Shown: one piece after another, positions 17,630 to 26,461 of the stretch
Numbering within the stretch: the stretch's first letter is position 1
Layout: every line of letters starts with the position of its first letter
DNA from: Allofrancisella inopinata
GTDB taxonomy: Bacteria; Pseudomonadota; Gammaproteobacteria; Francisellales; Francisellaceae
Reading direction: 5' to 3'
Assembly: GCF_012222965.1 (NCBI RefSeq)
Contig: NZ_CP038241.1
Location: forward strand, 1,054,001 to 1,118,000
DNA length: 64,000 nt
The notes under the pieces: model-generated
The model's input: the letters and a program-made list of their open reading frames with translations, nothing else
What the model was told of the DNA's origin: nothing
Databases searched by the model: none
Position numbers and translations under genes: made by a program

Positions 17630-18760
17630 TTACAACTGACAGTATAAGTTTACTCTTATCTTATAATTTTCATAAGCTAAATTCTTTAACTGGTCAATAT
17701 ATTTTCTAAGATCATTTGACCGTTTAACATATAAATCTACTATTATCTCCTCATCAAAATAGTAGATAGATATTTGCTTATCTAAAATTAAATTTTTGCT
17801 AAGCCCATTAGTAACAAAAAAATTTAGAATTAGACTATATATTTGAGCACGTGAAGGCTCAAAATTTTCTAACTTAATCACGCCGCTTTCATGGTCTGAA
17901 ACGTCAACATGAACAGTGATGTCTTTAATGTCACCTACTTTATGATAAATGTTACTTTTAACAACTTCAGCTATATAGTGACCTTCAGATGCTGTACAAT
18001 ATTTATCAACTAAAATATGTACATCTAAAACTATTTTTCCAGCCATCTTTCTAGTTCTAAGATAGTGGAAATCTCTAACATCTTCTATACTAGCTATAAT
18101 TTCTTTAATCGCTTTATACGTTTGCTCGTCTACACCTTCATCTATAAGTTCTGCAACAGCTGAATACCCCCATTTAATACCCATCTTAACAATCATGTAG
18201 CAAACTACAAAAGCTGCTAGAGCATCCATCCATACAAAACCTGCAAATGCTCCAAGTAGACCAATCAATACTACTACTGATGACCACATATCTGAACGAC
18301 TATGCCATGCGTTAGCTCTAAGCAGATCCGAGTTAATCTTATTTGCTGCTGCCATAGTGTATTGATAAATAAACTCATTACCCACAATTGAAAAGATAGC
18401 AGCAAAAACTGTATAACTATCAGGTTCACTATAGTCACCAGTTATTAAGCTACCTAATGAGTGATAAACAATCATAAAACCAATCGCAATTAGCAATCCT
18501 GATAAAATTAAAGTTGCTAAGGTTTCTATTCTTTCGTGACCATATGGGTGGTTGTGATCTTCTTCTTTATTTGCATATTTTGCAGCAAATAAAACCATCG
18601 CATCACTTAATAAATCAGAAAAAGAATGTATACCATCAGCAAATAACGCAGGTGAGCGACCCACCACCCCCGCTATAACTTTGACAATCGCTAATAATGC
18701 ATTTATAAACATACCAATAAGGGTAACCTTTTTGGTAATCTGATATCTATTATCCGACAT
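17630..18760 (-). CDS. Cation diffusion facilitator (divalent metal efflux)
   Basis: 376 residues, with four to six hydrophobic segments in the first 200 and a soluble C-terminal part. The metal site is seen as HSFSDLLSDA and as H-S-R-S-D-M-W-S-S in the fifth segment (His/Asp pairs), with a His-rich loop H-N-H-P-Y-G-H between. The C-terminal part (about 205-290) is the CDF dimerisation domain; about 80 more residues extend beyond the usual length. Exports Zn, Fe or similar metals with proton exchange; the specific metal cannot be told. AAGG precedes the ATG. Confidence 0.93.
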   Translation of the reverse strand: MSDNRYQITKKVTLIGMFINALLAIVKVIAGVVGRSPALFADGIHSFSDLLSDAMVLFAAKYANKEEDHNHPYGHERIETLATLILSGLLIAIGFMIVYHSLGSLITGDYSEPDSYTVFAAIFSIVGNEFIYQYTMAAANKINSDLLRANAWHSRSDMWSSVVVLIGLLGAFAGFVWMDALAAFVVCYMIVKMGIKWGYSAVAELIDEGVDEQTYKAIKEIIASIEDVRDFHYLRTRKMAGKIVLDVHILVDKYCTASEGHYIAEVVKSNIYHKVGDIKDITVHVDVSDHESGVIKLENFEPSRAQIYSLILNFFVTNGLSKNLILDKQISIYYFDEEIIVDLYVKRSNDLRKYIDQLKNLAYENYKIRVNLYCQL

Positions 18761-19070
18761 TTCTATAACCTTTTTAGTTTAAAATGAAAGAGTTTTCCAG
18801 AGCAAATAATAACTTTTAGTAAAGCTAATGTCTATTAGAATATGGCCTTAAGACCATTATTTTAAGATATTCCTAAGTTTCAAATTTAATCTCTATCTAT
18901 AACTTGCTTAAACAATAATATGTATGCGACTATAGAAAACTAAACCTACTTAAATAAATAATCTTACAGCCAACTATCTTTATTTGATACGTACTATGTT
19001 TTTTTGATAAAGTATTTTATCATTAATTATACAAGTTAAAATAGTAAATACTATTGGTAGACATTTTGAA
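18761..19070. other. Divergent intergenic region
   Basis: 310 bases between the CDF gene and the caspase-fold gene. A perfect 7-bp hairpin (TGATAAA, loop GTAT, TTTATCA) lies at about 19007-19024, some 50 bases before the ATG at 19071, where a regulator could bind. No clear promoter consensus and no ribosome site stronger than AGACATTTTGAA is seen. Confidence 0.3.
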
Positions 19071-20174
19071 ATGAGTAAAGTATATGATTTTATATTCGGA
19101 TTAAATTTTGGTTATTTTGATGATTTAAATGTAATGTATAAAGGAATCAGTCTTGATGAGGATGAAGAAAGTGTCAGTTTATTTGAATATAAATATAATG
19201 GATTATATGGAATTAATCCTTACATTTCTCATATTGATATCTCAAGTGGTATTGCAAAGCCTGGTAGTATACTAAGTAACCATAAACTAGATAAATCTAA
19301 TAGCATCCCAATTATAAATCTAAGTTTTAACCCCTTAAACTCAAAGGAATTTACTGCAAAATATTTAAATTGCGTGAAAACTGAACTGAAAAGCCATTTT
19401 AATAAATTTGTCAAAATACTTATATCTGGACACGGACAATCTATAAATTCTTTAGGGACAGGAAATGATAAGTTAAATTCCGGATATGTAACAATAAAAG
19501 AAATTGTTGATACAATAGCATTTTTAATAAATGGATATTATGCAAATATATCCTATTTAAAGTTATGTCTCATAGCATGTAGTGCTAATAAAATTGGTAC
19601 TCCTAAATTTTTATATGATGAAATGTTAAAGTTATCTTTACCATTTCCTTTTTCTGTCGTTGGATATGATAACAAAATTAATATGTGCAATGCATTAAAT
19701 ATGAGTCATGATGGAAATATACAAAAGTTTTCTACTTTTTATTCTAATGAATATGAGGGAAGAATAATCTATAGACAAAGTTTTAAAAAAGAACTAGATA
19801 AAATAATAAACGCTAACGCTTCAAAACTACCATTTTTATTGCATATGTATAATGAAGCAATAAACTCCCAAAAAGGAAGGATAACCACAAAAACTATTGA
19901 TGTTGTATGTTCTAAGCTAATGGATGCGATAGAATATGCTGAAGTGCATGATTCTAAAAAAAAGTATTATTCAAGTATTAATATAGTGCCTAAATCTCCT
20001 TATTATCTAAGTTTAGAAAATATAGCACTATCCAAAGAACTATATCAAACGCTAATAAAGTTCAAGGATAATTTTTCAAAAAAAGCCGATGCACATTATC
20101 AAGAGGTTAAAAAAAGTCAATTTTTACAAACCAAACTCAAAGTAGACAGATATAATTACTATACCAATGTGTAA
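19071..20174 (+). CDS. Clan CD (caspase-fold, C80/C11-like) cysteine protease-like protein
   Basis: 367 residues. Two hydrophobic strands end in the clan CD catalytic pair: VKILISGHG (His121) and LKLCLIACSA (Cys170), separated by about 50 residues that contain G-Y-V-T-I-K-E-I-V-D-T-I. This spacing and order match the autoprocessing protease of large toxins (C80) and related caspase-fold enzymes. Residues 230-367 are mostly helical and unrecognised. There is no signal peptide and no membrane segment. It stands alone between an intergenic region and MITE copy 3. A host-directed protease or a self-processing toxin part are both possible; a CHAT-type protease is the other reading. Function is an inference from the motifs only. 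Confidence 0.6.
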   Translation: MSKVYDFIFGLNFGYFDDLNVMYKGISLDEDEESVSLFEYKYNGLYGINPYISHIDISSGIAKPGSILSNHKLDKSNSIPIINLSFNPLNSKEFTAKYLNCVKTELKSHFNKFVKILISGHGQSINSLGTGNDKLNSGYVTIKEIVDTIAFLINGYYANISYLKLCLIACSANKIGTPKFLYDEMLKLSLPFPFSVVGYDNKINMCNALNMSHDGNIQKFSTFYSNEYEGRIIYRQSFKKELDKIINANASKLPFLLHMYNEAINSQKGRITTKTIDVVCSKLMDAIEYAEVHDSKKKYYSSINIVPKSPYYLSLENIALSKELYQTLIKFKDNFSKKADAHYQEVKKSQFLQTKLKVDRYNYYTNV

Positions 20175-20243
20175 TAATCTAGTACCAGTTAATTTACGTT
20201 TCTATTTTAAACTCTGTTACAAATATTGAGTAACAACCTGAAG

Positions 20244-20384
20244 GGGACTGTTGCAAACTAAAATTATATGTTTCTAACTGTGTTGAAAATATTCTCAAAA
20301 TGCTAATTCACCACGTGTAAATTGCGCTTTTTCGAATATTTTTGCCTTGTTACCACCCATCTAATTCCAGCTTGCAACAGTCCC
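20244..20384 (-). mobile_element. MITE copy 3 (141 bp, inverted, TSD TGAAG)
   Basis: Same family, reversed. On the plus strand it reads GGGACTGTTGCAAACTAAAA to TGCAACAGTCCC, with TGAAG on each side (20239-20243 and 20385-20389). The sequence is almost identical to copy 4, sharing ACACGTGGTGAATTAGC (read here in complement) where copies 1 and 2 have ACATGTAGTAAATGAGC, so 3 and 4 form a subfamily. Confidence 0.93.
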
Positions 20385-20477
20385 TGAAGTTTCATAGCAT
20401 TTTTGTCGGGCTAGTCTATTTTTAACAAATAGTATTGCAAAGCTTAAAAAATTTTGTATAATAGATCACATCAATTC

Positions 20478-20565
20478 GGAGAAATGGCTGAGTGGTCGAA
20501 AGCGGCGGTCTTGAAAACCGTTGACTGTAACAGGTCCGGGGGTTCGAATCCCTCTTTCTCCGCCA
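20478..20565 (+). tRNA. tRNA-Ser (anticodon TGA)
   Basis: The acceptor stem GGAGAAA pairs with TTTCTCC (20555-20561), with discriminator G and encoded CCA at 20563-20565. The anticodon loop CTTGAAA puts TGA at 20512-20514. A long variable arm and the T loop GTTCGAATC are present, as expected of a class II serine tRNA. 88 bases. It lies between two inverted MITE copies. Confidence 0.97.
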
Positions 20566-20652
20566 TCTTGAAGACACTTTTTACTTAGAAAAACTGTTAT
20601 TCATAAAAAATATCGGTAAGTTTGTTATGAAACACTATGGAATAGCTACTAG

Positions 20653-20794
20653 GGGGCTATTGCAAGCTGGAATTAGATGGGTGGTAACAAGGCAAAAATA
20701 TTCGAAAAAGCACAATTTACACGTGGTGAATTAGCATTTTGAGAATATTTTCAACACAGTTAGAAACATATAATTTTTAGTTCGCAACAGTCCC
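20653..20794 (+). mobile_element. MITE copy 4 (142 bp, TSD ACTAG)
   Basis: Starts GGGGCTATTGCAAGCTGG and ends CGCAACAGTCCC. ACTAG flanks both sides (20648-20652 and 20795-20799), and the right copy contains the complement of the aspC-like stop codon (20796-20798). One extra T accounts for the length. It is inverted relative to copy 3, so the two could pair as a 140-bp stem around the tRNA. Confidence 0.93.
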
Positions 20795-20795
20795 A

Positions 20796-21986
20796 CTAGC
20801 TACATGCGTGTCTAATAATAAATTTCTTAAGCCTATCCATAGCTTTCTCCAGCTCTGGCATTTCGTTAGCACAACTAATTCTAGCAAAACCTTCCAAACC
20901 AAAAGCTACACCTGGCATCATCGCAACATACTCCTCTGCCAGTAAAGCATTACATAGCTCAATATCATTACTAAACTTAGTATGTCTAATTAAATCCCGG
21001 ATATCAGGAAATAAATAAAAAGTACCATCTGCACTTTTTACATCAATATAAGGCATCTCTTTTAAACATTTAGTTATAAATTGCTCTTTTTGCTTATATG
21101 ATTCAACAAAATATTGTAAATCTTCTACTGACATATTCATTGCTGCTATAGCTGCATATTGAGATATAGAACAAGCACATGTAGTTGATTGCGATTGGAA
21201 CTTTTTCATAGCATCATTTAGCAATTTTGGAGCTATAGTGAAACCAACACGCCAACCTGTCATAGCAAAGTTTTTAGAAACACCACTAGCAATCACATAT
21301 CTATCTGCCAAATCTGGTGCAACCTCTGTAATCAAAGTTATTCTTTGAGTAAAATATAGTTGATCATAGATATCATCACCAATGATCCAAATATCCGGGT
21401 GTTTTCTTAACAAGTTAGCTAGATCCTGTATACATTTTTTTGTATAAATTAATCCTGTAGGGTTATTTGGTGAATTAATAATAACGGCTTTAGTTTTACT
21501 TGTTATATGCTTTTCCAATTCATCAACATCTATTTCAAAATTATCCTCAAACTTAGTTTTTACAACTACTGGCTTTGCACCAGTTAATGTAATCATATCT
21601 GGATAAGAAACCCAATATGGAGCAAAAAATATCGCCTCATCTCCCTCTTCTAAGATACAGTTGAAAATATTATGCAAACTATGTTTAGCACCAGATGTTA
21701 TACATACCTGCTCAGCATTAAAATCGATGCCGTATTGTCTTTTATAGTGCTTAACTACTGCCTCTCTTAACTCTTTTAATCCATCAACATTAGTATACTT
21801 AGTAATGTTCGCATTTATAGCATCTATTCCAGCTTTTTTAATAGTATCTGGGGTGCTAAATCCAGGCTCGCCTATAGCTAAAGAAACAACATCATGACCT
21901 TGGTCTTTAATTTGCTTTGCTAATGCTGCCATGGCAGTTGTTGGAGAAGCTGAAACATTCTGAATCTTTTTGTTTAGAGTAGCCAT
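20796..21986 (-). CDS. aspC: Class I aspartate aminotransferase (PLP)
   Basis: 396 residues, PLP-dependent, fold type I, AspB-like branch. Seen: S-L-A-I-G-E-P-G-F-S-T-P-D, I-T-S-G-A-K-H-S-L, NSPNNPTG, I-G-D-D-I-Y-D-Q-L, the PLP-binding lysine in SGVSKNFAMTGWRVG, and the final F-A-R-I-S-C-A substrate Arg. Moves an amino group between aspartate (or similar) and 2-oxoglutarate. AAGGAA lies before the ATG. The stop codon lies inside the target duplication of MITE copy 4 and was kept intact by the insertion. The symbol is by family; another class I aminotransferase is possible. Confidence 0.9.
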   Translation of the reverse strand: MATLNKKIQNVSASPTTAMAALAKQIKDQGHDVVSLAIGEPGFSTPDTIKKAGIDAINANITKYTNVDGLKELREAVVKHYKRQYGIDFNAEQVCITSGAKHSLHNIFNCILEEGDEAIFFAPYWVSYPDMITLTGAKPVVVKTKFEDNFEIDVDELEKHITSKTKAVIINSPNNPTGLIYTKKCIQDLANLLRKHPDIWIIGDDIYDQLYFTQRITLITEVAPDLADRYVIASGVSKNFAMTGWRVGFTIAPKLLNDAMKKFQSQSTTCACSISQYAAIAAMNMSVEDLQYFVESYKQKEQFITKCLKEMPYIDVKSADGTFYLFPDIRDLIRHTKFSNDIELCNALLAEEYVAMMPGVAFGLEGFARISCANEMPELEKAMDRLKKFIIRHACS

Positions 21987-22345
21987 TATATTTCCTTATA
22001 GTTTATTTTTAAATCTAAACGTATAGATTTTAGTTTTTATTCTATTTTAAAGCAATAACTATCGTTGTCATTAAAATACTGTAACTGCCCACATACTAAT
22101 ACAATTTATGTCCCCATTTTTCAGAAATTGATAAACCTAGATGACAATTGTAAAGAGTGTCAAAACATAACAGATAGCAAATAAAGAAAAATTATCTGTT
22201 AATATTTGATGAGGCCTATCTATTATTCACCATATGTTTAGGTTGATTTACTTGTTAATTTTAATAAAATGCTGTTGGTGTATTGCAAAACGAGCGATGA
22301 TTTTAAAAAAAGTTAAGGGATCACTGAAAATGGCTGGTTATAGCC
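21987..22345. other. Divergent intergenic region
   Basis: About 360 bases between the aminotransferase and the large amidoligase-like gene, with no gene. A weak promoter candidate for the latter is TTGATT (22243-22248) and TAAAAT (22265-22270) with a 16-base spacer. Confidence 0.3.
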
Positions 22346-22367
22346 CTGTGGCAAACTGGAATTAGAT
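22346..22367 (+). repeat. Degenerate MITE left-end fragment
   Basis: CTGTGGCAAACTGGAATTAG matches the inside of the MITE left end (CTGTTGCAAGCTGGAATTAG) at 18 of 20 positions, and the match ends about 20 bases before the ATG of the amidoligase-like gene. No right end or target duplication is seen. Confidence 0.55.
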
Positions 22368-22386
22368 AAATTAGAGACAAGCTTTT

Positions 22387-25300
22387 ATGAGTATTGGTGT
22401 AGAAATAGAAATGCATGGAATGAACTTAGGTATTCCATTTGATCCAGAGATGTATAAAAACATAAAATCTCCATTAGGTTATAACTATCCGTGGGATAAT
22501 GATCGTAATAAATTACAAGAATATAATAAAAGATTATTTTCTATTATTTGTGGGAAAGATCGGCTTGATGTCACTATTGATCATGGACTTAACCATAATT
22601 CTCCTTTACTCTATAGTCCTTCTCGAAAGCTTTTTAGCGGTGCTGTTGTAGAGTTAGTTTCTACACCTATTATGGCACGTAAAACTGAAGGAATTACTTG
22701 GCAACATGAACTTGCCGAGATAGCTATTACGGTCTTGACTATGATGAGAATGATGACCATCATAAAAATAACAAACCGGCTAGATGAAATTGATAAACAA
22801 GTTATCCCACAAGAGTGGTTAAACTTAATCCCTGATAAAAACAACAATAAATTACACACTAAATACATCTATGCTGCACATTCAATCTTAGCGCAAAACA
22901 GTATTAGTTATTATATAAATAATATTCAAACATTATTTAATGATATCACTAAGCTTGAAAATGATTATAATCTATCTATAAAAAAATATGGTTGTTTTGA
23001 TGATTTTCTTCTAAATAAGCTCTGGAGAGACTTAAAAGAAAATAATTTATTAAAATGTATAGATAAAATAAAAAATGGTAACATAAAGCTTGTTTTACCT
23101 AATCCTCAAAGTAAGTCTCTAGAGTACCCTAACTGGATTTTCCATGATGTATTTATCAGTAGTAAAGAGCAACGTAGCAATATTGAAGATTCTATATTCT
23201 ATTTTCAAAGCAACGGGACGATTCCTCTATACAATATTGTTAATTATAGGTTCTATGAGGAACTTGAAAAATTTTATGATAGTGAGCTTTTATATCTTGA
23301 CACATATAATCTACAGTTAATAAGAAACACTATATTACATGCTAATGATATCTGTAATGAAATTATAGATTATAAACTTGGGCAGTCAATTGCCATAGAG
23401 AATATCGATAAACCAAGTATAAAAACCAAGAGCGTTAGTAGAATAAAAGGATTTATTTTTTTATATCTGTACCATATTAATATTATGGTTCATGAAACCA
23501 TAAGAGGGGCTTATAGCATAATAACAGGATTAGATTCAGAATCAAAAGCAACTACTATAAAAAATTATTTTTCTTTATTGCTTAAAACACCAATAAGATA
23601 TGTGTACAGTTTTATGCTGTCAGATAGCGATAGAGAATTATTAAGGGTTGTTAACAGCAGTAATAAAATAGTGAATAATTGTTGCGCTGCAATAGGAATT
23701 AAACCAACTACAAAGGTTGGTGGTCACACACCTGAACAATTATGGAAATGGTCTACGATTAATGATATTGTTGACCTTAAGATGAAGCATAATGATATCA
23801 ATACCCTAGATAAAGAGTTAGCACAACGTTATAACCAAGATATAGCTCTTATGAATCTTTGCGGAAAACCAATAAAACCACAGGCTTACATAAATGATAA
23901 CAAACTAGGTCTAAAAAAAGGTAATTCTTCAATTATTCAAAATCTAAAACTTGTAGAAACAAAAGAAATAAGAGAAAATACACGATTAACAGAAATTGTA
24001 TTTGAAGCACGTCATTTAGAATCTCCTAAAAGTATTTCTGATCTAAGAACTACGATGACTAATATGCAAAAAATTTGGGATAGTCTACAATTTAATAAAA
24101 ATAAAGAGGAAAAAATTTCTCATAACGATCCATTATCAAAAGAAGATAAATATTTAATTTGTCCCGATAATTTTAACGAGATACGTATCAAATCTTTTTA
24201 CTCAGCTTTAGTTTATGACCAATTAAATGAGCAAGTCAAAGATGTAGCCAGCATCAAAAATACTCTAGACACAAATGAGTTTAAAAAATGGCTTGAAAAA
24301 TATAAACAAGAACATTCTACAATGTATAAGGAAAAATGGGTAGAATTAGACTTCGAGAAACTCCTTATTAATTTAAAAGAAACATTAGAACACTATAAGC
24401 TATGGAGTGACGATGACTATCACTACTTAATTATGTGTTTGTGTTTTTGGAACAAGGATTTTGCAGAAGAGAATTTAGCTAACTTAATAAAAGAACCACA
24501 ATCCTCATCAGTTTTTTTATCTTGCATTAAAGATGTAATCTGCAAAAGGCTGGGATTAAAAAATATAAGTGAATTTCTGATTGGGGGACCAAAGCTTAGG
24601 TTATTACGAACCGACAAAGACATTAATGATGAAATAATAGAATTCTTGAGTAAAAAAGTTGGACAAATAAAGATAAATAAAACATTTTCCTTTCATGTAC
24701 AACGCAAATCTAAATACCAATTGTTCTTGCTACTTAGTAGCATAAGAAAAGCTCTTAAACCTTATGACTCTAATAACGTTGAAATGCTAAAAAATTATTT
24801 AGATAACTTCATACACGTAATAAATAACATAGAGCAAAACCTCCCTGATAATGTAGTTGAAAAAATAACCAATAATATTAAAACATTAATGGTCATGCAA
24901 ACTGATAAAAATATTATTTATAGTGTTATTAATAGCATGCGCAATTTTCGCAATCTTCATTCGAACAAAATAGCCTCAGAAAAATTAAAAACTTTTTTAA
25001 ATCAGCTACTAAATGAACATGAATTATATGTATCACGGCAAGAACAATTTAGATTACTTATTTGGTATATATTTCAAAGAGTCTGTGATTATATAAACAA
25101 TAATAAGCATCATAGCATATTCCATCTTCATCATCGACACTCTGACTCAGGGATTAAAAGAGCTATACATTTTAGAATAATGCTAGAAGAACTTAAAGAT
25201 TCTATCGATCGTGAATGGCAGATAGAAGGTTTAGAAAAAAGGTTTATTAAAGAGGTCATAGACCTTATAAACAAGAAATCTCAATATACTAAGTTTAGTG

Positions 25301-25518
25301 GTTCAATAAACGTTAATGATAGTTCTCTATTAACTTATATTATGTTAGGATTCGTAGACTTTAATAGATTACATGTGAATATTAACCAGGAAATGTTATC
25401 GTCAGATTTAAAGGCTTTTAATAGAAAATTTGTTGAAACTAACCTAAATGTCGATAGTAAAAATTCTAGAGAACACATAAAAGCGTTCTGGCGCGACTTT
25501 GTTCTTCAACCCCAATAA
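22387..25518 (+). CDS. Large amidoligase-like protein with long unknown C-terminal part
   Basis: 1043 residues. The protein opens almost directly on the amidoligase first strand, MSIGVEIEMHG (Glu6, Glu8). It continues with D-V-T-I-D-H-G near 61, A-V-V-E-L-V-S-T-P at 86-94, and T-E-I-V-F-E-A-R-H near 540, matching the Gly-x-Glu-x-Glu, Asp, Glu-Leu-Val-Ser-Pro and Glu-Phe-Arg landmarks of the family; the Gly-Leu-His-x-His block is not clear. The last 480 residues are helical and unrecognised, with a His cluster (H-L-H-H-R-H) near 917. No signal peptide. The ribosome site is weak and an in-frame stop at 22372 fixes the start. MITE end fragments lie on both sides. The 749-residue protein at 1225 shares the fold but little else. 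Confidence 0.5.
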   Translation: MSIGVEIEMHGMNLGIPFDPEMYKNIKSPLGYNYPWDNDRNKLQEYNKRLFSIICGKDRLDVTIDHGLNHNSPLLYSPSRKLFSGAVVELVSTPIMARKTEGITWQHELAEIAITVLTMMRMMTIIKITNRLDEIDKQVIPQEWLNLIPDKNNNKLHTKYIYAAHSILAQNSISYYINNIQTLFNDITKLENDYNLSIKKYGCFDDFLLNKLWRDLKENNLLKCIDKIKNGNIKLVLPNPQSKSLEYPNWIFHDVFISSKEQRSNIEDSIFYFQSNGTIPLYNIVNYRFYEELEKFYDSELLYLDTYNLQLIRNTILHANDICNEIIDYKLGQSIAIENIDKPSIKTKSVSRIKGFIFLYLYHINIMVHETIRGAYSIITGLDSESKATTIKNYFSLLLKTPIRYVYSFMLSDSDRELLRVVNSSNKIVNNCCAAIGIKPTTKVGGHTPEQLWKWSTINDIVDLKMKHNDINTLDKELAQRYNQDIALMNLCGKPIKPQAYINDNKLGLKKGNSSIIQNLKLVETKEIRENTRLTEIVFEARHLESPKSISDLRTTMTNMQKIWDSLQFNKNKEEKISHNDPLSKEDKYLICPDNFNEIRIKSFYSALVYDQLNEQVKDVASIKNTLDTNEFKKWLEKYKQEHSTMYKEKWVELDFEKLLINLKETLEHYKLWSDDDYHYLIMCLCFWNKDFAEENLANLIKEPQSSSVFLSCIKDVICKRLGLKNISEFLIGGPKLRLLRTDKDINDEIIEFLSKKVGQIKINKTFSFHVQRKSKYQLFLLLSSIRKALKPYDSNNVEMLKNYLDNFIHVINNIEQNLPDNVVEKITNNIKTLMVMQTDKNIIYSVINSMRNFRNLHSNKIASEKLKTFLNQLLNEHELYVSRQEQFRLLIWYIFQRVCDYINNNKHHSIFHLHHRHSDSGIKRAIHFRIMLEELKDSIDREWQIEGLEKRFIKEVIDLINKKSQYTKFSGSINVNDSSLLTYIMLGFVDFNRLHVNINQEMLSSDLKAFNRKFVETNLNVDSKNSREHIKAFWRDFVLQPQ

Positions 25519-25546
25519 AATATTGTTTTAACCTATATTTCATTCT

Positions 25547-25571
25547 GGAATTGTTACAAACCGAAACTAGA
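25547..25571 (+). repeat. Possible degenerate MITE end
   Basis: GGAATTGTTACAAACCGAAA resembles the left-end consensus GGGACTGTTGCAAACTGGAA, with five or so changes. It lies 28 bases after the large amidoligase-like gene. No partner end is seen. Confidence 0.3.
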
Positions 25572-25610
25572 CGCGTCACAGCTAGTTACCATATATAATG
25601 ATCATGGATA

Positions 25611-26048
25611 TCATAGTTGATATATCAAAGCGTCACTAATATTTCCATCTTTATAGGTATAATAGTTTTTACGTCTAGAAATATACTTAAAACCTGTTTT
25701 TTCATATAGCTTTATAGCTTTAAGATTTTTTACATCGACCTCTAAAAAAAACTCTTTTATCCCTTTTGCTTTTAACTCTTGGATACTAGCTGTTAACAAC
25801 CGACTTCCTAAGCCAGCTGACTGGTTATTTTTATCTACACAAACATACAAAAGTTCTGCTACATCAAGAATATAGTTAAATATAGCTACAGCCCTTAGAT
25901 AATCACCTTGCAAAACCCCAAAAACCAGACCATTATTATTAAAACTTTCAAATATTTGTTTATCTGACCAGTTTATATAATTATCAGTTTTACGAATTAA
26001 GTTAATAACTTGATTACAATAGCTTTCATCTAGGACTAAAATCTGCAT
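25611..26048 (-). CDS. rimI: Ribosomal protein S18-alanine N-acetyltransferase
   Basis: 145 residues, GNAT fold. Seen: L-Y-V-C-V-D, the acetyl-CoA loop Q-S-A-G-L-G-S-R-L-L, E-F-F-L-E-V-D-V-K-N-L-K-A-I-K-L-Y-E-K-T-G-F, and the usual I-S-R-R-K-N-Y-Y. Acetylates the N-terminal Ala of S18, whose gene rpsR lies a few kilobases upstream on the same strand. Overlaps the holD-like gene by 23 bases, the same pairing as holD-rimI in enterobacteria. Confidence 0.88.
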   Translation of the reverse strand: MQILVLDESYCNQVINLIRKTDNYINWSDKQIFESFNNNGLVFGVLQGDYLRAVAIFNYILDVAELLYVCVDKNNQSAGLGSRLLTASIQELKAKGIKEFFLEVDVKNLKAIKLYEKTGFKYISRRKNYYTYKDGNISDALIYQL

Positions 26049-26460
26049 ACTGATATAGTTTCTGTAAAATATATTTTTTGCTCTCTACACTTAATAGTTC
26101 AAACTCATTTAAAATAAAATCTTTTTGACAAATATTAATTGCTGCTTGTTGATCTAAACTTTTAGATACCTTATACATATTAACCTTTGATTTAAAAAAT
26201 AGACTTTCAATCACATTTTTTAAAAAGTTAATACTCAATTCTTCTGAAATATAGATATTTATTACCCTGTCACTATCGATGTTATTAGAATATATAGGCT
26301 TATTATCTAGTTTGGCATCTACAAAAAAGCGTTTTTTTGTTACTACAGTAGTTACTGAAGATAATTCTTGTTTTGACTTTTGACTATTAGAGCTGTATTT
26401 ATCCTTTAAATTCCATATATCTATATCAAAGACTTCTTTTAGCTCCTTTTCGAAATCCAT
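26026..26460 (-). CDS. holD: Probable DNA polymerase III psi subunit (HolD-like)
   Basis: 144 residues, poorly conserved. Two things suggest HolD: its position directly before rimI with overlap, and its shape. It has an Asp-Ile-Trp-Asn-Leu segment near the start, a small alpha/beta middle (V-I-N-I-Y-I-S-E-E-L), and a C-terminal helix ending K-L-Y-Q-Y-A-D-F-S-P-R that resembles the tail of the enterobacterial psi subunit as I recall it. Psi links the clamp loader to chi and SSB. The call rests on context and a short similarity, so it could instead be an unrelated small protein. Confidence 0.5.
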   Translation of the reverse strand: MDFEKELKEVFDIDIWNLKDKYSSNSQKSKQELSSVTTVVTKKRFFVDAKLDNKPIYSNNIDSDRVINIYISEELSINFLKNVIESLFFKSKVNMYKVSKSLDQQAAINICQKDFILNEFELLSVESKKYILQKLYQYADFSPR

Positions 26461-26461
26461 A

